The position numbers and the translations under genes are program-made. This document shows positions 5,711-11,332 of a stretch of DNA of 11,332 bases, one piece after another. The DNA comes from Chloroflexi bacterium RBG_16_56_11. Lineage in GTDB: Bacteria; Chloroflexota; Dehalococcoidia; Dehalococcoidales; RBG-16-60-22. Each line of letters begins with the position of its first letter. Position 1 is the stretch's first letter. The notes under the pieces are model-generated. The model searched no databases. It was not told where the DNA came from and was given only the letters and a program-made list of their open reading frames with translations. The stretch spans positions 17,373 through 28,704 of the forward strand of contig MGNQ01000027.1 in NCBI GenBank assembly GCA_001796865.1, read 5' to 3'.

Positions 5711-6789
5711 TACATTGCTCCAGGTTTGTTCCCGAAGTACACCTTGACATGTGGGTACGGCATTTCGATGCCCTCTTTGTCGAACGTCCTTTTCAGGCGC
5801 AACCTTAGCTCGCCCATGACATTCCACTGCTCCATGGGCTTGACTTCCCCGACTACTTTGATATCAATGCCGGAATCTCCCAGCTTATCGACACGCAGGA
5901 CGCGGGGGACAGTCCGGAATACGCTTTTCCAGCTCTCATCACAGGCCATTTCCTGGCAGACACTGTTGATGACATTGATCGCCCGGTCGAGGTCGGTATT
6001 GTAGGCAACAGTCACATTCAGGTTGACGCGGGAGAAGTGCCGGGAATAGTTGCTGGCGATTCTGATCTCGCCGTTGGGCACGTGATGGACGACGCCATCA
6101 AGGTCACGCAGGACCGTCTTCCTGAGGTTCACCTCTTCCACCAGGCCGGTAACGCCCCCCACCGCGGCGACATCACCGACGCGATACTGGTTTTCCATAA
6201 GTATAAAAACACCGGCGATGAGGTCTCTAATCAGGTACTGGGCGCCGAAGCCAACGGCGACACCGGCGATGCCGAAACCCGCCAGAATCGGGCCGATGGG
6301 CACATTGAGCTCGGACAGCACCATAAACACAACCAGCAGGATAATAATAATCCTCCCCAACCCCAGAAAGACCCCCTGGAGGGTATCGGCGCGCTTCTTC
6401 AGTCCTTCAGGGCTCTCGCCGCTCTGAGGCCTGGCCGTGATGCGCGTGACCAGCGTCGGGATAGTCCTCCGGAGGACTATCCACAGCACTACCCCCACGA
6501 GAATCATGATAATGATGCGGATACCCTGATTAAGAAACCACTGCCGTAGCGAGTCCGTGGTTATCAAGGACTCCCCGTCTCCGCCGGACGCAGTCATAGA
6601 GATAAACGCCAGGACCATGACGGCAAAGGCCAGTCCCTCGACCAGCCAGAAAAAGGCGTTAGCGCCCGCGGACGGCTTACCGCGGGAGAAATATTTACGT
6701 ATCCGGTCGTTAAACAGGAGGAGCAGAAGCACCAGGACGCTGGCAATGACCAGTATCCACACAGCGTTCGCGTTAAACCAGTCCCACAT
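5710..6789 (-). CDS. MscS-family small-conductance mechanosensitive channel
   Basis: A 359-residue inner-membrane channel that opens on membrane tension to release solutes during hypo-osmotic shock. Hydrophobic segments are seen at about residues 8-26, 46-64, 88-107 and 145-165. They are followed by the pore helix GPILAGFGIAGVAVGFGAQYLIRDLIAGVFI, with the Gly/Ala packing typical of MscS TM3, and then by the beta domain ENQYRVGDVAAVGGVTGLVEEVNLRKTVLRDLDGVVHHVPNG. The C-terminal alpha/beta cage ends MPYPHVKVYFGNK, also typical. The open frame extends to 6894, but a promoter and GAGGAGG six bases before ATG 6789 (MWDWFNANAVW) set the start. One more N-terminal helix than E. coli MscS puts it among the somewhat larger homologues. 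It is a single gene. Confidence 0.93.
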   Translation of the reverse strand: MWDWFNANAVWILVIASVLVLLLLLFNDRIRKYFSRGKPSAGANAFFWLVEGLAFAVMVLAFISMTASGGDGESLITTDSLRQWFLNQGIRIIIMILVGVVLWIVLRRTIPTLVTRITARPQSGESPEGLKKRADTLQGVFLGLGRIIIILLVVFMVLSELNVPIGPILAGFGIAGVAVGFGAQYLIRDLIAGVFILMENQYRVGDVAAVGGVTGLVEEVNLRKTVLRDLDGVVHHVPNGEIRIASNYSRHFSRVNLNVTVAYNTDLDRAINVINSVCQEMACDESWKSVFRTVPRVLRVDKLGDSGIDIKVVGEVKPMEQWNVMGELRLRLKRTFDKEGIEMPYPHVKVYFGNKPGAM

Positions 6790-6817
6790 GACAGGCCTCC
6801 TCAGGTTTGATGTGAAC

Positions 6818-6845
6818 ATTATACAATAAGCGTGATGGAGGTTAA
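6818..6845 (-). promoter_or_regulatory. Promoter of the mscS-family gene
   Basis: On the - strand TTAACC (6840-6845), a 16-bp spacer, and a perfect TATAAT (6818-6823). Transcription should begin near 6811, giving a leader of about 20 nt that contains the GAGGAGG ribosome site. This supports the shorter start of the channel gene, since the longer frame would begin upstream of the promoter. Confidence 0.65.
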
Positions 6846-6875
6846 AAAGGGAGCCGGTAATACCGTAAAAAAATC

Positions 6876-6911
6876 CGGTGAGACAACCTACCACGAACGG
6901 TCAGACAACCT
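6876..6911. repeat. Tandem 14-bp direct repeat, 22-bp period, upstream of mscS
   Basis: CGGTGAGACAACCT (6876-6889) and CGGTCAGACAACCT (6898-6911) differ at one position and start 22 bp apart, two helical turns. They lie 31 bp or more upstream of the mscS -35, and just after the selB stop. The layout suggests paired sites for an activator bound on one DNA face. A palindrome CGGTA-a-TACCG (6855-6865) sits between them and the promoter. Confidence 0.45.
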
Positions 6912-6943
6912 CAGTGAGCAACCGCGAAGCGCCACCCGCCAGG

Positions 6944-8794
6944 TCAATAGATAACCCTGTCGTCGCCGACGCGGCGGGTCACCTTCTCCCGGTCCAGGTA
7001 CTCCAGCAGGGCCTGGACATACTTACGGCTCGTCCCGAACATGTCCCGCACCTCCCCCAGGCTCACCTTACCGCTGCCCTTGATTTTCCCGGTAATTTTC
7101 ACCACCATCTCTTTATAAGCAGTCGAGGAGAAAACGACGCTGTCACTCACCCTGACGACTTTTCCCTGGTCGACGAGCATGGTGAGCAGGTCCGGCTCCG
7201 GGATGAGGTCCGAGGGCGGGGAATACGGGTCTCGTGCCAACGACCTTAGAAAGTTGTCGACCTTCGACTGCTGGCCAGGGGTCAGCCGGATAGAATGAGA
7301 GGGCAGCCGGAGATTGCCTCCTTCTTCGGTGAGCACGCCCTGTGTCACAAGTCGGGCCAGCGCCGCCGCAGCCTGGCCGCCCAGCTTGAGGCGGCCGCCG
7401 AGCTCTAATTTGGGCATGACGGAGCGGGCCGGGTACCTCCGATGGTACTCCGCCACCATCGCCACCATCTTTTCCGCCAGGCGCGCCCAGCCGGTCGCCG
7501 TAAACAGCAAGCGGTGCTCCCCTTCGCCCAGGGCGATAATACTTTTTTCTTCCAGAAGCGACTCAACAGCCGGCCGGGCGACCTCCCCCGGTAGATTGCT
7601 CTGCGCCAGCAGAGCGGCAAGGTCGAGGGGCTGCCTGGTCTCCAGCAGCGCCATGATAACCTCGCCGGTCGTCCCCCCCTCGCTCGCCTCGAGATTACGG
7701 ATGATATCCGGCCGGAACCGCCGCAGGCTTTTGGCCCGTACGTCGACAATGCCACCGCCACCGAGAGTCTCATTGGTCGAGCGGATAATATAGCGGTCGC
7801 CCTTGACGACGGCCAGGGGATTTTCCAATAGAAGCTGGGCCCAGGTGGAACCACCCGGTAGCAGCTCATCACTTTCCAGAAGGCGCACACGGGCCATGGT
7901 CTCGGCGGCGCCGGTGTGGAAGCTGACCATGGCGCCGTGACGCAAGGAGCGCTTTAAATAGTGGATAAGCGAGAGCTTTACCGTAACCAAACCGATAGGC
8001 CGGAGCCATCCCGGGGAGGTGACAACATCCCCGCGTTGCAACTCGGCGGTATTAACCCCTACCAGGTTGGCGGCCACCCGGCTGCCCGGGGAGGCGGTGT
8101 CTATCTTCGATTTATGGGTCTGGAGACCGCGTATCCTCGATTTCATTCCGGAAGGGACAATTTCCACCTCCTGGCCGACGGAAAGAGTGCCGTCGATCAG
8201 AGTGCCGGTCACGACCGTGCCGGAACCGGATATCGTGAAAACCCGGTCGATAGGCAGGCGGGGGCGTCCCAGGTCATGGCGGGGCTCGATGGTATCCAGC
8301 AGCTTATCGATGGCGGTGACAAGCTCCGGGAGTCCTTCGCCGGTCAACGCCGAGACAGCGACGACGGGCGCCCCTTTCAAAGAGGTGGCATTGACTATCT
8401 CCTCGGTCTCCATCTTCACCAGGGTAAGAAGCTCCTCGTCTACGAGGTCTTTCTTGGTAATGACCGCGATGCCGCGCTTGACGCCGATTAAATCGAGGAT
8501 AGCCAGGTGCTCGCGGGTCTGAGGCATGACGCCCTCGTTGGCGGCCACGACGAGCAGGGCCAGGTCGATGCCGCCCACCCCGGCGAGCATGTGCTTGACG
8601 AAGCGCTCGTGCCCGGGCACATCGACGACGCCGACCTCACGGCCGGAGGGCAGGGCAAGCCAGGCAAAGCCCAGCTCGATAGTCATGCCGCGCTCTTTCT
8701 CCTCGCGAAGGCGGTCGGGGTCAATACCGGTGAGGGCCTTCACCAGCAGCGATTTACCGTGGTCGATATGCCCGGCCGTGCCGATGACGAACAT
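6944..8794 (-). CDS. selB: SelB, selenocysteine-specific elongation factor
   Basis: SelB is the GTPase that brings Sec-tRNA to UGA codons marked by a SECIS hairpin in the mRNA. The 616-residue length is normal. GTPase motifs are all present: GHIDHGKS (residues 8-15), the switch I threonine in ERGMTIELGF (Thr38), DVPGHE (58-63) and TKKD (113-116). Two beta-barrel domains follow (RLPIDRVFTISGSGTVVTGTLIDG opens the first), and the last 250 or so residues are winged-helix repeats that bind the SECIS. They end with FGTSRKYVQALLEYLDREKVTRRVGDDRVIY, typical of the last wing. GGAG lies four to five bases before the ATG. It is the last gene of selA-purH-selB, separated from purH by a repeat element. 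No selenoprotein gene is in the window. Confidence 0.97.
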   Translation of the reverse strand: MFVIGTAGHIDHGKSLLVKALTGIDPDRLREEKERGMTIELGFAWLALPSGREVGVVDVPGHERFVKHMLAGVGGIDLALLVVAANEGVMPQTREHLAILDLIGVKRGIAVITKKDLVDEELLTLVKMETEEIVNATSLKGAPVVAVSALTGEGLPELVTAIDKLLDTIEPRHDLGRPRLPIDRVFTISGSGTVVTGTLIDGTLSVGQEVEIVPSGMKSRIRGLQTHKSKIDTASPGSRVAANLVGVNTAELQRGDVVTSPGWLRPIGLVTVKLSLIHYLKRSLRHGAMVSFHTGAAETMARVRLLESDELLPGGSTWAQLLLENPLAVVKGDRYIIRSTNETLGGGGIVDVRAKSLRRFRPDIIRNLEASEGGTTGEVIMALLETRQPLDLAALLAQSNLPGEVARPAVESLLEEKSIIALGEGEHRLLFTATGWARLAEKMVAMVAEYHRRYPARSVMPKLELGGRLKLGGQAAAALARLVTQGVLTEEGGNLRLPSHSIRLTPGQQSKVDNFLRSLARDPYSPPSDLIPEPDLLTMLVDQGKVVRVSDSVVFSSTAYKEMVVKITGKIKGSGKVSLGEVRDMFGTSRKYVQALLEYLDREKVTRRVGDDRVIY

Positions 8795-8821
8795 TGTTCT
8801 CCAGATTTTAATCTATTAGCT

Positions 8822-8964
8822 AGGTCGTTTAGCAACCGCTCATGGTGAGACCTCGGCGTGAGCTCGGTCGAACGCCCGTCGAACCATAACGGGAACTTTG
8901 CATTGCCCTTCGACAAGCTCAGGGTGAGCGGGGGATTAACAGCTATTATGTTGCTAAGCGACCT
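8822..8964. repeat. MITE-like element with 15-bp terminal inverted repeats
   Basis: AGGTCGTTTAGCAAC (8822-8836) is matched in inverted sense by GTTGCTAAGCGACCT (8950-8964), 14 of 15 positions. Outside them lie CTATTAG (8813-8819, two bases away) and CTATTTAG (8965-8972), perhaps a worn target duplication. The 113-bp core contains two nested palindromic units: CCGCTCATGGT...ACCATAACGG (8836-8892), with GGCGT/ACGCC inside, and CCCTTCGACAAGCTCAGGG (8906-8924). The latter is a motif I recall as common between genes in Dehalococcoidia. No coding capacity is seen. The element fills the gap between the purine gene and selB and would form a large RNA hairpin in the sel transcript. Confidence 0.65.
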
Positions 8965-8968
8965 CTAT

Positions 8969-10144
8969 TTAGTGATGGAACAGTCTCAGGCCGGTAAAGG
9001 CCATGACCATGCCGTAATCATCGCAGGCCTTGATGACATCATCATCCCGGATGGAGCCCCCGGGCTGGGCGACGTAGCCGACGCCGCTCTGGTAAGCACG
9101 GTCGATGGTATCGCGGAAAGGTATCATACCGTCCGAACTCAGGGAAACGCCTTTCAATCCGTTGAGCCAGCCCCTCTTTTCTTCCCAGTTAAGCTGTGGT
9201 GGCACCTTTTCCAGCGCCCCGGCGAGGTTTTTCTTTTCGAAGTCATTGAGCCGTTCCTGGAGATAAAGGTCGATGGCGTTGTTACGCTCCGCCCGCCCCA
9301 CGCCGTCGCGCCACCGGAGACCCAGGACAACAGGGTGCTGGCGCAGGAACCAGCAGTTGGCCTTGTCGGCCGCCAGCCTGGTGCAATGGATGCGAGACTG
9401 CTGCCCCGCCCCCACCCCGATTGCCTGCCCGTCCACGGCGAAACCGATGGTGTTGGACTGGGTGTATTTGATGGTCGCTGTGGCCACGACGAGGTCCCGG
9501 ATGACCGCCGGCGGCAGTTCCTTCTTTCTTGTAACGATGTTTTTCAGGATATCAGGCGTCGCCAGGGCGGTGTTACGCCGCTGTTCGAACTGGACGCCGA
9601 AGACCTCGCGTGTTTCCACCTCGCCCGGCACGTAATCCGGGTCGATTTCCAGGACGAGGTACTTACCGCCCTTCTTGGATTTGAGAATATCGAGGGCTGC
9701 CTTTTCGTACCCTGTGGCGATGACGCCGTCGGATACCTCACGGTTTATCAGCCGGGCGGTGGGGACATCAACCCTATCGCTGAGAGCGGCGAAATCCCCG
9801 TAAGAAGAAACGCGGTCGGCACCCCGGGCGCGCGCATAGGCCGCCATGAGCGGCGACTCCTCCATGCCGTCGACGAAGTAGGCCTTTTTCAGGGTATCGT
9901 TCAAGGGTAATCCAACAGCCGCACCAGCAGGACTGACGTGCTTGAACGAGGCGGCCGCTGGCAGGTTTAATATCAGCTTTAGCTCTTTAACAAGCTGCCA
10001 GCCGTTTAAGGCATCGAGCATGTTGATGTACCCGGGGGCCCCGTTGAGCACCCTGACAGGCAGTGAGCCATTTTTCACGTAGACCCGGGCAGGTCTCTGG
10101 TGGGGATTGAATCCGTAACGTAAAGCTATCTCGTTTTGAGCCAT
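8969..10144 (-). CDS. purH: AICAR transformylase, stand-alone C-terminal domain of PurH
   Basis: The enzyme transfers a formyl group from 10-formyl-tetrahydrofolate to AICAR, the step before IMP in purine synthesis. The 391 residues begin MAQNEIALRYGFNPHQRPA, the start of the transformylase domain. The catalytic Lys-His lie in SFKHVSPAGAAVG (about residues 67-79). Also seen are KYTQSNTIGFAVDGQAIGVGAGQQSRIHCTRLAADKA and the C-terminal run SSDGMIPFRDTIDRAYQSGVGYVAQPGGSIRDDDVI...MAFTGLRLFHH. The IMP cyclohydrolase domain that precedes it in ordinary PurH (about 200 residues) is absent; the ribosome site AGGAG seven bases before the ATG and selA ending 24 bp upstream leave no room for it. The cyclohydrolase must be encoded elsewhere. 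Its place between selA and selB is unusual. Confidence 0.93.
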   Translation of the reverse strand: MAQNEIALRYGFNPHQRPARVYVKNGSLPVRVLNGAPGYINMLDALNGWQLVKELKLILNLPAAASFKHVSPAGAAVGLPLNDTLKKAYFVDGMEESPLMAAYARARGADRVSSYGDFAALSDRVDVPTARLINREVSDGVIATGYEKAALDILKSKKGGKYLVLEIDPDYVPGEVETREVFGVQFEQRRNTALATPDILKNIVTRKKELPPAVIRDLVVATATIKYTQSNTIGFAVDGQAIGVGAGQQSRIHCTRLAADKANCWFLRQHPVVLGLRWRDGVGRAERNNAIDLYLQERLNDFEKKNLAGALEKVPPQLNWEEKRGWLNGLKGVSLSSDGMIPFRDTIDRAYQSGVGYVAQPGGSIRDDDVIKACDDYGMVMAFTGLRLFHH

Positions 10145-10168
10145 TTCAGGTCTCCTGAAAACCGATTA

Positions 10169-11332
10169 TTATTGCGCCACTTCCCGAAGGGCTTGAAGCA
10201 CGATTGAGTCTTCCTCGGGGAGCACCGTACGCGGGTCAAGGAGGAGCTTGTCCTCGCTGATACGCCCGACGACCGGCATTTCGCCATGGCGGAGTCGTTC
10301 ACCAATGGCGCGGACGGCACTCTTTCCCCCGCCGATGGCCACCACCCGCGTGGGCAGGCTGCCGCCGGGCAGGCTCCCCCCACCCACCATCGTCTCGCCG
10401 GGGATGACCCGCGCCACGGGGCCGAGCGCCTGCGCCCATCGTCCGGCGCGTTTTACGACGTCCTCAAGCGTAGCGGTAATCATGCGCCAGAGCGGTATTT
10501 TTATCGTCGCTTCCCCCTTCAGGTAATGGACCAGGGTTGCCGCCAGTCCGGCCAGCCGGGACTTATCGATGCGTACCGCCCGGGCCAGGGGATGACGTTT
10601 TAATTTATCTATATACTGTTTTCCGCCGACAATGATACCCGCCTGAGGCCCGCCAACGAGCTTGTCACCGGAAAAAAAGGTCAGGGCGGCCCCGGCCTTT
10701 ACGCTCTGCTGGACCATCGGCTAGGGGGCAAGCCCGTAAACGGTCGTATCCAGGAAACAGCCACTACCGATATCATCAAGAACGATGAGACCGTGCTTCC
10801 CGGCGACGGCAACCATTTCCTCCAGGGTCACTTCGTTGGTGAAACCTACCACGCGAAAATTACTGGAATGGACACGCAGCAGGGACACGGTGCGCGTACC
10901 AATAGCTTCCTCATAATCGCGGGCATAGGTGCTGTTGGTCGTCCCCACCTCGATAAGCCGGGCGCCGCTCTGGCGCATCACGTCCGGTATGCGGAAGCCG
11001 CCGCCGATTTCCACCGCCTGTCCCCGCGAGACAATGACCTCTTTCCGGCGGGCCAGGGCCATCAGGCCAAGGAGCACGGCCGCGGCGTTATTATTGACCA
11101 CCATGGCCGCCTCGGCCCCGGTAAGCCGACATAACAGCGTTTCGATGTGAACATGGCGGGAACCGCGAAGACCGCTGGCCAGGTCGAACTCCAAATTGGA
11201 ATAGCCCCGTCCCACCTCATCCATGGCCGCCATAGCTTCCGGGCTGAGGGGCGCCCGGCCGAGATTGGTATGCAGTATGACGCCGGAGGCGTTAATGACG
11301 CGCCGCAGGCCCGGCCGCTCCCGGCCTGCCAG
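10169..11332 (-). pseudogene. selA: SelA, L-seryl-tRNA(Sec) selenium transferase, with in-frame TAG (5' end outside window)
   Basis: SelA is the PLP enzyme that converts Ser-tRNA(Sec) to Sec-tRNA(Sec) using selenophosphate, as a ring of ten subunits. The visible 388 codons cover all but about 80 N-terminal residues. They begin in VINASGVILHTNLGRAPLS, continue through VNNNAAAVLLGLMAL, VVGFTNEVTLEEM and LIVLDDIGSG, and hold the PLP-lysine motif FFSGDKLVGGPQAG (lysine near visible codon 224) before the C-terminal part ending LREVAQ. One TAG (10721-10723) interrupts the frame between YGLAP and PMVQQSVKAGA. Homologues have Glu here, so one G-to-T change (GAG to TAG) explains it. There is no frameshift and conservation continues on both sides. 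It is either a fresh nonsense mutation, a sequencing or assembly error, or suppressed. An ATG two codons later could restart a fragment, but this would lack much of the fold. Confidence 0.9.

Noticed and set aside
6867..6873. Seven T's on the - strand as a strong selB terminator
   Set aside because: The sequence just before the run forms no stem longer than about three pairs, so there is no convincing intrinsic terminator.
6790..6894. A longer N terminus for the mscS-family channel, starting at 6894
   Set aside because: A TATAAT promoter and the GAGGAGG ribosome site lie within this extension, so it would not be translated.
8858..9910. A 350-residue open frame on the + strand opposite the purine gene
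   Set aside because: It is the complement of a strongly conserved AICAR transformylase, has no ribosome site or recognisable domain, and its start lies in the repeat element. Long antisense frames are common in GC-rich genes.
10721..10723. TAG in selA read as selenocysteine or pyrrolysine
   Set aside because: The tRNA-Sec anticodon in this window is UCA, so it reads UGA. A SelA that needs Sec to be made would be circular, the site is a Glu in homologues, and TAG ends ordinary genes nearby.

Overview
The window reads like a chromosomal segment of a moderately GC-rich bacterium, most probably from the Dehalococcoidia (Chloroflexota). That assignment is inferred from the style of the type IV prepilin, the stand-alone AICAR transformylase, and intergenic repeats of a kind I associate with that class. 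It was not tested by any search. The genes fall into a left block on the + strand, a middle pilin operon and coiled-coil gene, and a right block on the - strand.

Left block (1-2985, + strand): the 3' part of hypE, a hydrogenase maturation protease, a Tat export cassette (tatA, a tatB-like gene, tatC) behind a strong sigma-70-type promoter, and selC, the tRNA for selenocysteine, with its own near-consensus promoter. Directly behind selC lies an AT-rich 523-bp insert carrying one SnoaL-like gene. It is bounded by a 64-bp direct repeat of the 3' two-thirds of the tRNA. This is the footprint of site-specific integration into selC, but no integrase is present.

Middle (3576-6789): a - strand operon of a small unrecognised helical protein and a type IV prepilin; a 271-bp AT-rich divergent spacer; a + strand gene for a long coiled-coil protein; and, converging on it, an MscS-type mechanosensitive channel with its own promoter.

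Right block (6944-11332, - strand): transcription order selA, AICAR transformylase (purH C-terminal domain only), selB. selA runs off the right edge and is interrupted by one in-frame TAG in an otherwise well-conserved frame. Between the purine gene and selB sits a 143-bp, MITE-like element with 15-bp terminal inverted repeats.

Taken together the window holds most of a selenocysteine decoding kit (selA, selB, selC) beside hydrogenase maturation and Tat export genes. That combination fits the making of folded, exported selenoenzymes such as formate dehydrogenase or [NiFeSe] hydrogenase, but no such enzyme is in the window. The points most worth checking are the selC-targeted mini-island, the amber codon in selA, the MITE-like element, and the purine gene inside the sel operon.
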